Shown here: one piece after another, positions 25,752 to 35,500 of the stretch
How the letters are laid out: every line of letters starts with the position of its first letter
Position numbering within the stretch: the first letter of the stretch is position 1
Assembly: GCA_944321945.1 (NCBI GenBank)
Contig: CALUNE010000001.1
Span: forward strand, 62,001-126,000
Length of the DNA: 64,000 bases
Source: an uncultured Alistipes sp.
GTDB taxonomy: Bacteria; Bacteroidota; Bacteroidia; Bacteroidales; Rikenellaceae
Direction of reading: 5' to 3'
Position numbers and translations under genes: made by a program
Notes under the pieces: model-generated
The model's database searches: none
What the model was told of the DNA's origin: nothing
What the model saw: only the letters and a program-made list of their open reading frames with translations

Positions 25752-27170
25752 CTATTGGATTTCGATCGAGTTGAGCAGATCGAGTTTTCCGTCGTGGATC
25801 AGTTTCAGGATCAGTTCGCCGAAGAGTGTGTTCTGCCAGGCGAACCACGGGCGGGTGAACTTCGCGGGGTCGTCCTTGTGGAAGGATTCGTGCATGAAGC
25901 CCGTGCCGGCGTCGGTGGTCATCAGCATCTCGATGCACTGCTTGATCTCGGCGTCGTCGGTCGACGTGAAGGCCCGCATCATGATGCTCATCGGCCAGAT
26001 CATGTCGTAGCCGATGTGCGGGCCGCCGATTCCTTCGCCGGCCTTGCCCCGGAAGAAGTAGGGATTGGCCTCGCTCCAGACGAAGCGGCGCGTATTCTGG
26101 TAGATCGGGTCCGAAACCTCCACGTCGCCCAGATAGGGCATCGCCAGCAGGCTCGGCACATTGGCGTCGTCCATCAGGAAGCGGTTGCCGAAGCCGTCCA
26201 CCTCGAAGGCGTAGATCTTGCCGAATTGCGGATGCTCCACCACGGCATACTTCTTCAGCGCGGCCTCGACCTCGTCGGCCAGTGTCGTGCACTCCTTGGC
26301 CAGGGCCTTTTCGCCGTTGACCTTGCGGAGGATCTCGGCGGCCTTGCGCAGCGACGAGACGGCCATGAAGTTCGACGGCACGAGGAAATCGAACGTCGTG
26401 GCGTCGTCCGACGGGCGGAACGACGAGACGATCAGTCCGACGGGATTGACCGGATTGCCCCATCCGTCGCAGCACTTCGTGTCGAGCTGACGGTCGGTCA
26501 TGCGGCGGAAATAGTACGGGCCGTTGCCGTCGCGGCGCTGCTGGGTGCGGAAGGTCGTGAGGATGTTCCGCACGGCGTCGAGCCACGCCTGGCCGAAGAT
26601 CGTCTCATCGCCCGTGGTCTTCCAGTAGTGGTAGGCCAGGCGGACGGGATAGCAGTGCGAGTCGATCTCCCACTTGCGCTCGTGGACCTCGGGGCGGATC
26701 GGCGATCCGGTCTGGTCCGATTCCCAGTGGCTGCCCGTGGCACCGTCGTTGAAGGCGTTGGCGTAGGGATCCGTGTTGATGAGCTTGAACTGGCGGACGA
26801 TCACGCCGGCGATCATGTTGCGCAGGTGTTCGTCGCGCGGAGCCAGCTGTACGTAGGGCCATACCTGGGCTCCCGAGTCGCGCAGCCACATGGCGTGGAT
26901 GTCGCCCGTGTAGACGAACGTGTCGTAGAGACCGTCTTCGCCCTTGTCCTTGAAGTGAACCGTGGTGTCGAGCGTGTTGGGGAAGCAATTGCCGAACATC
27001 CAGGCCAGTCGGGGGTTGGTCAGCTGGCTCTGGACTTCGGCGATTGTCTGCTCGACGGCTTCCGATACGAAGAGCCGATCCTGCGGTGCAGGGCGCTGCG
27101 ACTCATAGGTTTGAGCCGCAAGCGCACCGATGCACAGCAGACCGCTGAAGGTCAGAAGAAGTCGTTTCAT
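25752..27170 (-). CDS. Glycoside hydrolase family 125, exo-alpha-1,6-mannosidase
   Basis: The 472-residue protein has a signal peptide (LLLTFSGLLCIGALAAQ) and an (alpha/alpha)6 barrel with the family's conserved blocks: MFGNCFPNTLDTTV, YTGDIHAMWLRDSGAQ, WEIDSHCYP, SSFRPSDDATTFDFLVPSN and GPHIGYDMIWPMSI. Characterised members are metal-independent inverting exo-alpha-1,6-mannosidases. Together with the GH76 two genes upstream it makes a complete alpha-1,6-mannan-cutting pair. It sits 8 bp after the SusE-like gene at 27179 and 10 bp before GH115. Confidence 0.92.
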   Translation of the reverse strand: MKRLLLTFSGLLCIGALAAQTYESQRPAPQDRLFVSEAVEQTIAEVQSQLTNPRLAWMFGNCFPNTLDTTVHFKDKGEDGLYDTFVYTGDIHAMWLRDSGAQVWPYVQLAPRDEHLRNMIAGVIVRQFKLINTDPYANAFNDGATGSHWESDQTGSPIRPEVHERKWEIDSHCYPVRLAYHYWKTTGDETIFGQAWLDAVRNILTTFRTQQRRDGNGPYYFRRMTDRQLDTKCCDGWGNPVNPVGLIVSSFRPSDDATTFDFLVPSNFMAVSSLRKAAEILRKVNGEKALAKECTTLADEVEAALKKYAVVEHPQFGKIYAFEVDGFGNRFLMDDANVPSLLAMPYLGDVEVSDPIYQNTRRFVWSEANPYFFRGKAGEGIGGPHIGYDMIWPMSIMMRAFTSTDDAEIKQCIEMLMTTDAGTGFMHESFHKDDPAKFTRPWFAWQNTLFGELILKLIHDGKLDLLNSIEIQ

Positions 27171-27178
27171 CGTTGCGA

Positions 27179-28354
27179 TTATTTGTCACGGAACGAACGT
27201 TCGTGGTAATAGTCCGCCTTGTCGGTGTTGTTCATGTGGACACGGAACGTGGCCAACTGTCCGACGCCTTCGCTGTCGCTCTTCGACTTCCAGGTGTGAT
27301 CCCACTCTCCGATCGAGCCGTGCGTGAAGCGGTAGATGTTGTAGAACTTGGGATCGGCCTCCGGCGTGGCGTTGTTGCGGCAGTCGTCGTCCCAGAACGA
27401 CCAGCGCTCGGCGCTTTCGTCGTCGTAGGTGGCGATGAAGTAGTAACGCGTGTCGTTGCTGCTGCCGTTGGTGACCACCCAGGCGAAGTCGACGATCTCC
27501 CAAACGCCGTTGCCCGTATAGGTCATCTCCACCTGGCTGGCGGCACCGAACCACGGATGGTTCCAGAACTCGACCTTGGCGATCTTCTTCATCGACCAGG
27601 TCATGGTGTTGAAGTTCACGTAGATCCAGTAGATGCCCGCGTCGGGAGCCATATTCTCGGTCACCTCGTCGTAGGTGCAGCGCAGCGTGCCGCTCTCCTC
27701 GAGTGCGAAGTAGCGGTCGAGGTTGTCCTTGACGGTGAAGGTGCCCTCGGAGAGGCGCGTGAAGCACTCCATGGCGCCCGGCTCGCGGTCGGCGATGTGC
27801 TGACCCTTGGTCGTGCCGATCGGGAGTGCGGCGTTGAGTTTCACGGCGCTGCCGTTCTCGGTGGCCGTACCCTCGATCGAGAGGGCCGACGGCATCGGGT
27901 CGACCGTATTGGGCAGCGTAACCTGGATGGTGCGGAAGTTCTGCGGATCGACTGTCCGGTTGTTGCCCTGGATCGTGCGGACGGTCCATTTGATGGTCTT
28001 GGTCTGGCCGGGCAGGCCGCCGCACAGCGAGACGATGGTTGAAAGGGTGGTCGTCTCGAGTTCGAGCGACGGTTCGAAGCCGTTCGAATCACTCGCCGCC
28101 ACATAGGCCGGGTTGGAGAAATCGCCCTCCTCGGTGTCGAAGAGCACCTGGTAGACGACGCTGCCGGCCGACGAGCTGGCCCATTCGAAGATGAGCGAAA
28201 GGCCCGTCGAGGTATCGATCGAATATTGATCTCTGGGGAAGTAGAGCTCGGGCGAGATCAGCGTGTCGGACTGCCCGTTCGATTCGTCGGAATCGCACGC
28301 CGCGGCGGTGAAGGCCAGCGCGGCGGCCGTAAACAGATACAATATGTGTTTCAT
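27179..28354 (-). CDS. SusE-like outer-membrane lipoprotein
   Basis: This 391-residue lipoprotein (AFTAAACDSDESN) starts with one SusE-type Ig-like domain (EWASSSAGSVVYQVLFDTEEGDFSNP, residues ~45-160). A central region (EGTFTVKDNLDRYFALEE, YWIYVNFNTMTWSMKKI) and a C-terminal domain (VEMTYTGNGVWEI, DTRYYFIATYDDE) closely parallel the SusE-like protein at 29640, so the two are paralogues. It is predicted to be surface-exposed and glycan-binding. It is sandwiched between GH76 (14 bp upstream) and GH125 (8 bp downstream). Confidence 0.82.
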   Translation of the reverse strand: MKHILYLFTAAALAFTAAACDSDESNGQSDTLISPELYFPRDQYSIDTSTGLSLIFEWASSSAGSVVYQVLFDTEEGDFSNPAYVAASDSNGFEPSLELETTTLSTIVSLCGGLPGQTKTIKWTVRTIQGNNRTVDPQNFRTIQVTLPNTVDPMPSALSIEGTATENGSAVKLNAALPIGTTKGQHIADREPGAMECFTRLSEGTFTVKDNLDRYFALEESGTLRCTYDEVTENMAPDAGIYWIYVNFNTMTWSMKKIAKVEFWNHPWFGAASQVEMTYTGNGVWEIVDFAWVVTNGSSNDTRYYFIATYDDESAERWSFWDDDCRNNATPEADPKFYNIYRFTHGSIGEWDHTWKSKSDSEGVGQLATFRVHMNNTDKADYYHERSFRDK

Positions 28355-28368
28355 GGTTCGGTTCGGGT

Positions 28369-29625
28369 TTATTGGTATCTTTCAATGAGCCACATCGATT
28401 CGATGGCCTGGGCGGCGCTGGCATAGGCACCCTGCGAGCCTCCCGTGCCGGGATCGCGCGGCGTCGTGCACTTCACGCCGAAGTAGGAGTCCTTCCAGCC
28501 CACCGGGCTCTTGTCGATGCCGATGGTCCAGTAGTAGGAGGCGTGGCGCAGCACGTAGCGGCTCAGCTCCTGACGGATTGCCGGGTCTACGGCGTCGATC
28601 TCCTTGTCGATGGCCATGCGGGCGGCCCAGTGGAAGAATACGGCGTGGAAGATCGAGTTGTTCTCGTCGGTACCCTCGTCGCGCATGATACGCTCTCCTT
28701 CGTAGGTTTCGTTCATCGACGAGGAGGTCATCTGGCCACGGGCGGCGGAGATGGCCTTCTGCAGGAATCCGGTCTCGCCGGTGAGTTTCCACAGCAGGCG
28801 TCCGGCCTCCATGCAGGTGCCCTGCGTGTAGCTCAGGGGCGGATTGTCGAGCGTTCCGTCGGAATTCATGGCGTGGATGTTCTGGTCGAAGCAGGTCTGC
28901 GACTCGAGCAGATACTGGTTGTACTCCTCGACGTTGCCGGCCTCCTTGGCATACTGGGCCAGCATGGCCGAGGCGATGGCGCCGGGACCGTTCGTACACG
29001 AGTTGGCGCCCGTGTCGGTCATTTTCCACGGCAGCCAGCCGTACTTGTTCAGCGCGAAGCGCGGACGCACGCACTCGTCCCACGTGAGTTTGGCGGCGGT
29101 GTAGTAGGTCTGGTCGCCCGTTGCGTCGTACATCTGCAGCAGGGCGATGGTGATCCACAGCGTATCGTCCGTGAAGTCGTTGCCGAAGCCCGACGAGCCG
29201 CGCCACGTCGAGTTGCCCTCGTAGTTGTTGCCGCGCTTGTCGTACCAGCGCTTGAAGTAGCTGCGGATGAGAGCGGCCTGATCCGGATCCGAGAGTTTGA
29301 TCCGGTTGTAGTAGTCGACCATGGCTGCCATGGCGTGAGCCTGCTGCCAGTAGTTGTTTCCGTTGTTCTTGTCGTTGTTGTATTCGCTGTAGGAGAAGAC
29401 GCCGTCAGCTCCGTTGCGGTTCGAGCTGCAGTAGAACCGTTCGATGAATGCGGTCGACACCGAATCCGCCGCCTCTGTCCAGTCGATGTCGTAATCGGCG
29501 TAGGCATTGGCTTTCTGCTCGGTCTTGGGATTGGTGATGGACATGTAGTCTTCCTCGCAGGCGACGGGAAGGACGGCAAGCATGGATAATACGAACAGGG
29601 TTCCCATGGATTTATAGAGTTTCAT
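28369..29625 (-). CDS. Glycoside hydrolase family 76, endo-alpha-1,6-mannanase lipoprotein
   Basis: The 418-residue protein has a lipobox (AVLPVACEEDYM) and an (alpha/alpha)6 barrel with the GH76 acidic pair Asp153-Asp154 in NDFTDDTLWITIALLQMYDA; the pair supplies nucleophile and acid/base in characterised Bacteroides enzymes. Further family blocks are NYWQQAHAMAAMVDYYNR and SYTQGTCMEAGRLLW. I used the ATG at 29625 to place the signal peptide correctly. The acidic +2 to +4 residues suggest surface display, so this enzyme would make the initial cut in an alpha-1,6-mannan backbone before import by SusCD. Confidence 0.9.
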   Translation of the reverse strand: MKLYKSMGTLFVLSMLAVLPVACEEDYMSITNPKTEQKANAYADYDIDWTEAADSVSTAFIERFYCSSNRNGADGVFSYSEYNNDKNNGNNYWQQAHAMAAMVDYYNRIKLSDPDQAALIRSYFKRWYDKRGNNYEGNSTWRGSSGFGNDFTDDTLWITIALLQMYDATGDQTYYTAAKLTWDECVRPRFALNKYGWLPWKMTDTGANSCTNGPGAIASAMLAQYAKEAGNVEEYNQYLLESQTCFDQNIHAMNSDGTLDNPPLSYTQGTCMEAGRLLWKLTGETGFLQKAISAARGQMTSSSMNETYEGERIMRDEGTDENNSIFHAVFFHWAARMAIDKEIDAVDPAIRQELSRYVLRHASYYWTIGIDKSPVGWKDSYFGVKCTTPRDPGTGGSQGAYASAAQAIESMWLIERYQ

Positions 29626-29639
29626 AGTTTTCCGGTTGT

Positions 29640-30803
29640 TTATTTGAATTTGTATTCGTGCCACCACGTGCCGGCCGGGTTGTCACCGTTCAGGTAGAGG
29701 TAGCAATCCAATGCGCGACCGCAGTCGCTCGAGAGGAAGTTGTAGGTTTTGTCCCAGTCGACGTTACCGATCGTCTCGCTGGTGTAGAGTTTCACCTTCA
29801 GGTAGTCGGTCGTGTACTCCGAGCCGAGGCTGCTCTGGGTTCCCAGATAGAGCTTCGAACCGTCGCCGAGCGTGGCGTTGAAGCGGTGACGCGTGTCGTT
29901 GGCCGAGTTGTCCGAGATGGTGTTCTCGTAGTCGAGCAGCACCCAAACGCCCTTGCCGGCGTAGGTCATCGGCTCGCGGACGGTCGACATCTTGTTGTCG
30001 GCCCAGGCGGCGGCGTAGTACTCGATGCTGGTGACGGTGTTGTACTCCCAGGTCATCACGCCGAAGTCGACCTTGATCCAGTAGATGGCTTCCGACGGCA
30101 TGCGGTTGTTGACCGGCGTTTCGGAGTAGGTGATCGTTCCGTCGTCGTTCAGGGCGTAGTAGCGGTTCAGGTCGTCGACGACGGTGAAGTCGGTGCTGCC
30201 CTTGATCTTGGTGAAGCACTCGAAGGTACCCTCCGTGGCGGCGGTGTTGTCGATGCCCGGCGATACGATCATCGGGATGCCGGCCGTCGGGTCTTCAACG
30301 GCGTCGCCCGTCAGGGTGACGGTCTGCGGCAGCGGCGACATCGAGTTCATCGTCGTGACGGTGATCAGCCGCGATTCGGCATAGAGGTTTCCGTTGATGC
30401 CTTTCGAGGCGCGGACCGTCCAGCGCAGCTTGCCCTTTTCCATGATGCCGAGGCCGGCGGCCTGGGCCACCGAGTTGAGCTCCTTGGCCGTGACGGTCAG
30501 ATAGGTCTGCGAGCCGGTAAGCTGGCTGGTCAGGGCGGCCAGCGGCTGAGAGAAATCGCCGTTTTCGCGGTCGAAGAGCAGTTCGTAGGAGACGAATCCG
30601 TTGTCTTCGGCTACCGAAGGGCTCCATTCGAAGCGGACGTCCGAACCCAGCGAGAGGTCATACTCGGCGTCGATCTTCGGCAGATAGAGCTGGTCGCCGG
30701 TCTGGATGTTGTAGTTGATCTCATTGCCGTCGTCGGTGCATCCCGTGGCGAACGGCGCGGCCGCAAGGGCCAGGATCGTTATGTTTCGCAATAAGGTATT
30801 CAT
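29640..30803 (-). CDS. SusE-like outer-membrane lipoprotein
   Basis: The 387-residue lipoprotein (AAPFATGCTDDGNE) has a SusE-type first domain (FEWSPSVAEDNGFVSYELLFDRENGDFSQP), a middle segment (FTVVDDLNRYYALND, YWIKVDFGVMTWEYN) and a C-terminal domain (EPMTYAGKGVWVL, DTRHRFNATLGDG) matching the paralogue at 27179. I chose the ATG at 30803 because it starts the signal peptide. It follows SusD after 35 bp, the position of SusE in the classic sus operon, and precedes GH76 by 14 bp. Confidence 0.82.
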   Translation of the reverse strand: MNTLLRNITILALAAAPFATGCTDDGNEINYNIQTGDQLYLPKIDAEYDLSLGSDVRFEWSPSVAEDNGFVSYELLFDRENGDFSQPLAALTSQLTGSQTYLTVTAKELNSVAQAAGLGIMEKGKLRWTVRASKGINGNLYAESRLITVTTMNSMSPLPQTVTLTGDAVEDPTAGIPMIVSPGIDNTAATEGTFECFTKIKGSTDFTVVDDLNRYYALNDDGTITYSETPVNNRMPSEAIYWIKVDFGVMTWEYNTVTSIEYYAAAWADNKMSTVREPMTYAGKGVWVLLDYENTISDNSANDTRHRFNATLGDGSKLYLGTQSSLGSEYTTDYLKVKLYTSETIGNVDWDKTYNFLSSDCGRALDCYLYLNGDNPAGTWWHEYKFK

Positions 30804-30838
30804 AATCTTCGGTTCGTTAGGATTGTTGCGGCAGAGAT

Positions 30839-32497
30839 CTACCATCCGGGATTCTGCGTGAGGTTGCTGTTGATGTCCCGTTCGCTCTGCGGGATCGGGA
30901 ACCAGTATTTCATGTTGTAGGGAGTTGCGCAGATGATGTTGCTGCCGTCGTCGAGGAACGGGGCGCCCGTAGCCTGCGAGGTCAGATAGGCGGCGCCGGT
31001 GCTCTTGAGCGAGGGGTTGTCCATCAGGGCCCAGCGGCGGATGTCGAAGCAGCGGCGGCCCTCCAGGGCAAGTTCCGCACGACGCTCGTCGCGGATCGTC
31101 TGACGCAGATCCTGGCCGTCGCCCGGATATGCGCAGTAGGCCTCGTCGAATCCGGCGCGCTCACGCAGCGGGCGGATCGTGGCGTTCCATACGTCGGCAC
31201 TCATCTTGCCCGTTTCGTACATCGACTCGGCATACATGAGCAGCACGTCGGCATAGCGCATCTCCATCAGGGGCTTGTACGAGCCGCCGCCGGCACCTAC
31301 CGTGTTGGCCACGTAGTTCTTGATGTTGTAGTAGCCCGTCTGCGTACGGTCCTGCGTGCTGTTGTACGAGTCGGCCAGTGCGGGGTCGGTCTGCTGAGCG
31401 ACGGCTTCGTCGTTGGGGTTGGTCCAGCAGGTGTAGGTACCCTTGCCGACACCCTCCGAGCCGATGATCTTGCAGGCCTTGGCCTCGGGGATCTCGATCG
31501 TGCAGCCGTTGTAGGCGATCGTGGCGTAGAAGCGCAGGTCGCGGTTCTCGTAATCCGTATCGTCGGCTACCGAACCGTCGGTCTTGCGGAAGCAGTCCAC
31601 GAGCTCCTGCGTGGGCGAGAACGAGACGATGCCGCCCGAGCCGATCGACTGCGGGATGCGGCTGCCGGTGTCCCAGCTGCGCTTGATGTTCTCCACGCCG
31701 CCTTCGTAGGCGAATTCGAGGGTCAGGATCGACTCCGAACCGTAGTAGCCCGAGCGGAAGAGTTCGGCGTAGTCCGAAGCCAGGGCGTAGGTGCCGTATT
31801 CGGTGCTGTTGATGAGCTTCTCGCACTCGCGGGCGCAGTTTTCGAAGTCGTTGTCCAGCAGGTAGGCGCGGGCGTTCAGGGCGACGGCCGTACCGCACGT
31901 GACGCGGCCGTTCTCATCCGAGGGGATCTCGGTGTTCTTGGGCAGGATGTGCGACACCTCCTCCAGCTCCGAGTGGATGAAGGCCTTGATCACGTCGGCG
32001 CTCGTACGCGAGACGGCCTTCGATTCGGGGAGCGTGGGGTTGCTCGTCAGGAAGGGCACGTCGCCGAACCACGTCGTCAGACGCATGTAGGTGAAGGCCC
32101 GGAAGAGCCGCAGCTCGGCGACCAGACGCGTCTTGACGCTTTCGTCGATGTTCATGCGGCCCTGGTTGTCGAGTGCCGTATGGATCGTGCGCAGCTCCTG
32201 GTAGCACTGGTTCCATTCGTCGGAGAAGCGGCCTCCGCTGGTGGTGGACAGACCCGTCACCGTGTTGGTCGAGTTCGACGAGTGGCGGCTGCCGTAGACG
32301 TCATCCGAGAGGATGTTGTTGCCGAAGTACATGTCGGCATTCCAGTATTGGTTGTAGGCGAGGTAGAGGGCTGCCATGCAGTTGTCCTCGTAGTTCCAGA
32401 AGGTCTCGTCGGTGAAGGAGTTGGTGGGGTATTGCTCGATGCCGACGCAACCGACCAGTCCCAACATCAGTAACGAGAGTATGGCGTGTTTTTTCAT
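30839..32497 (-). CDS. susD: SusD/RagB-family nutrient-binding lipoprotein (PUL1)
   Basis: This 552-residue SusD homologue has a lipobox (MLGLVGCVGIEQYP), the N-terminal segment with DETFWNYEDNCMAALYLAYNQYW, helical TPR-like repeats (AELRLFRAFTYMRLTTWFGDVPFLT) and the conserved C-terminal block RRAELALEGRRCFDIRRW. It forms the lid on the SusC barrel and captures oligosaccharides at the cell surface. It lies 16 bp downstream of its SusC partner. The gene symbol denotes the family. Confidence 0.93.
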   Translation of the reverse strand: MKKHAILSLLMLGLVGCVGIEQYPTNSFTDETFWNYEDNCMAALYLAYNQYWNADMYFGNNILSDDVYGSRHSSNSTNTVTGLSTTSGGRFSDEWNQCYQELRTIHTALDNQGRMNIDESVKTRLVAELRLFRAFTYMRLTTWFGDVPFLTSNPTLPESKAVSRTSADVIKAFIHSELEEVSHILPKNTEIPSDENGRVTCGTAVALNARAYLLDNDFENCARECEKLINSTEYGTYALASDYAELFRSGYYGSESILTLEFAYEGGVENIKRSWDTGSRIPQSIGSGGIVSFSPTQELVDCFRKTDGSVADDTDYENRDLRFYATIAYNGCTIEIPEAKACKIIGSEGVGKGTYTCWTNPNDEAVAQQTDPALADSYNSTQDRTQTGYYNIKNYVANTVGAGGGSYKPLMEMRYADVLLMYAESMYETGKMSADVWNATIRPLRERAGFDEAYCAYPGDGQDLRQTIRDERRAELALEGRRCFDIRRWALMDNPSLKSTGAAYLTSQATGAPFLDDGSNIICATPYNMKYWFPIPQSERDINSNLTQNPGW

Positions 32498-32513
32498 AGA
32501 CTTGTAGGTGTTT

Positions 32514-35500
32514 TTAGAAAGTCAGATTGATACCGCCGCCCCAGTAGCGAAGGGTCGGGTAGTTACGCAGGGAGTTGGCACCGGATTTGCCCATGTTGCT
32601 TCCGAACTCCGAGCTTTCGGGATCGAAGAATCCGTATTTGGTAAAGGTCAGCGGGTTCTGGGCGTCGAGATAGATGCGCAGGCTCTTGCAGCCGAACTTC
32701 TTGGTCCAGCGCTCGGGCAGCGTGTAGCCCAACTGGATGTTCTTCACGCGCAGATAGGCCGTCTCGACCATGTTGAGTTCCGAACCGGGCTGACCCCAGT
32801 TGTTGGTGTTGCTGACGGTGCCGTTGACGGCCAGACGCGGCCATTCGGCATCGGTATTCTGCGGGGTCCAGTAGTCGAGCTGGTGCTCGTACATCGTCAG
32901 ACCGTAGTCGCTGTGGAACGGCTGCACGAGCTCACCGCGGATGGCCTGCGTACGCTTCATGACGCCCTGGAGCATGATGCCCAGATCGATGCCCTTCCAG
33001 CTGACGTTGTAGCTGAAGCCGTAGGTGTAGCGCGGGAAGGCGTAGCCCAGGTAGGTGCGGTCGTCGTTGTCGATCACACCGTCCTCGTTGATGTCGACGT
33101 AGCGCACGTCACCCGGACGCAGCTGCGAGCGGTCGATCGTCGAGGGGATGGCGGCGTTCTGAATCTCCTCGTAGCTGGAGAAGTAGCCGGCGACCTTGTA
33201 GCCGTAGTAGGAGTTCAGCGGGAGACCCTCCTGGATGATGGTGGTCACACCGTCGACCGAAGCGATGTTCGGCGTACCGTAGGTCACCACTTCGTTCTTC
33301 GAATCGGCGAGGTTGAGCGAGAAGCGGTGCTTCCAGGCGCCGCGGTTCAGATCGTAGTTGATCGTCACCTCCCAGCCCTGGTTGTCCATCACGCCGCGGT
33401 TCTCCTTGGCGATGCTGGCGCCGAAGACGCCCGGGACGATGGCCGGCAGCAGGATGTCCGACGTCCGCTTGTAGAAGTAGTCGAAGTTGACGTTCAGCGT
33501 GTTGTGGAAGAACGAGGCGTCCAGACCGACGTTGAAGGTCTTCGAGCGCTCCCACGTCAGGGCTTCGTTACCCATCGTGAACATCAGACCCGGAACCGAG
33601 CTTCCGTTGAAGCCGTAGGCGTCGGTCCAGATGCCGTAGGTGGTCATGAAGTCGTACAGACCCACATCCTGCTGGTTACCGTTGATACCGTACGAGGCGC
33701 GGAACTTCAGGTCGCCGACCTTGTTGCGGTAGTCGCCCATGAACTCCTCTTCGGAGAGGCGCCATCCGAGCGATACGGCCGGGAAGAAGCCGCCGTTGCG
33801 TACCTTGAGGAACTTCGACGACATGTCGTAACGGGCCGTGAACTCGACGTAGTATTTGTCGGCGTAGGAGTATCCCACACGGCCGAACCACGACTGCAGG
33901 GCCTGACGCGTGTTGTCCTGCGACGAAAGCGTCGTGCCGCTGTCGCTGGTCACCGTGCCTTCGCTGGGCTGGTTCAAGTCGTTCAGATAGGTCTTCGAGG
34001 CGTTGATCGAGTAGTGTTTCTTCGACTCCTGCGACCAGCCGAACAGAGCCGTCACGTTGTGTTTTTCGTTGAACGTGCGGTTGAAGTCCAGCAGGACCTG
34101 ACCGTTGAGATAGGTGTCGCGGCCCACCCAGTCGTCGGCGGGCGTCGTGGTGCTGCCCGAGAGGACGGCCGTCGAGGGGTCGGACCAGTTGGCGCCGTTG
34201 TCCGTCACGACGTAGTAGGTCATGTGGTCGGAGAAGCGGTGCTCGGTACGCGTCTCGGCGCTGAGCACACCGCGGAGTTTCAGACCCTTGAAGATCTCGA
34301 AGTCGGCGTTGAAGATACCGCTCAGATAGTCGTTGTCATACTTGTTGTACCCCCCCCCGACAAGTCCGGCCAATACGGCACCGCTGCCGCCATACTTATA
34401 GTTATTGCCGTAGAAGATGCCGTTTTCGTCCATCGTACGCATGAAGTAATAGGTCGGGTAGCGCGACAGGTCGGCGAAGAGGTATCCCGACGTGGTGGGC
34501 GATTTGGTTTCGGAACGCGTGTAGCTGATGTTGGCGCCGACCTTCAGACGGCCCCATTCGGTCGAGAGGTTCGAACGCACGTTGTAGCGCTGGCGGCCGT
34601 AGTCCGGGCCGATGTAGTTGGACTCCTGGTCGAAGTAGCCGGCCGAGAGCATGTAGGTCGTGTGTTTCGTACCGCCCGATACGGAGAGGTTGTAGTTCTG
34701 CTGCAGGGCGTTCTGCATGGCCTGGTTGACGTAGGGCTCGCAGTCGCCGTGGATGTACATGTCCTGGATTTCGGCGGCCGAGAAGATCGGTTCGCGGCCC
34801 GAGTTGACGAGGGCTTCGTTGCGCAGAATCGAGTTCTGGTACGAGGGAACGGGCTCAAAGAGAATGTGCGGTTCCTGTACGCCAAGCTGTGCGCTGAACG
34901 AGATCGAGGGATCCATTTCGCGGTGCCCCTGCTTGGTGGTGATCAGGATGACACCGTTCGACGAGCGGGCGCCGTAGATGGCGGCCGACCCGGCATCCTT
35001 GAGAATGTTGACCGATTCGATGTCGTTGGGGTTGAGCTCGTTCATTCGCGAGGCATCGGCCTGCGGCACGCCGTCGATGACCACCAGCGGGGTGTTGTTA
35101 CCCATGGTGTTGACGCCTCGGATCGAGAGGTTCATCTGGTCGCCGCCCGTCGGGTCGTAGTTGCGGGTCTGAATGATCAGGTTGGCTGCCGTACCCTGCA
35201 GGGCCTGCTGGATGTTGGCGACGGGTCGGTCGGCGAGGTCTTCGCGGTTGACCGTCGAGATGGCCGAAGTGATGTGTCGCCGGGTGGTGGTACCGTAACC
35301 GATGACGACCACTTCGTCCAGATAGCTTGTGTCTTCGGTCATCGTCACCGAGATTTCGGTCTTTGTACCGACGCTCTCCGTAACGGTTTTGTAGCCGAGG
35401 TAGACGAACTTCAGCTGGTCGGAGTCCTTGACTCCCTTGATAAGATAGGTACCGTCGGCGCCGGTGGCCGTACCGTTGACCGTTCCGTCGACGATCACGG

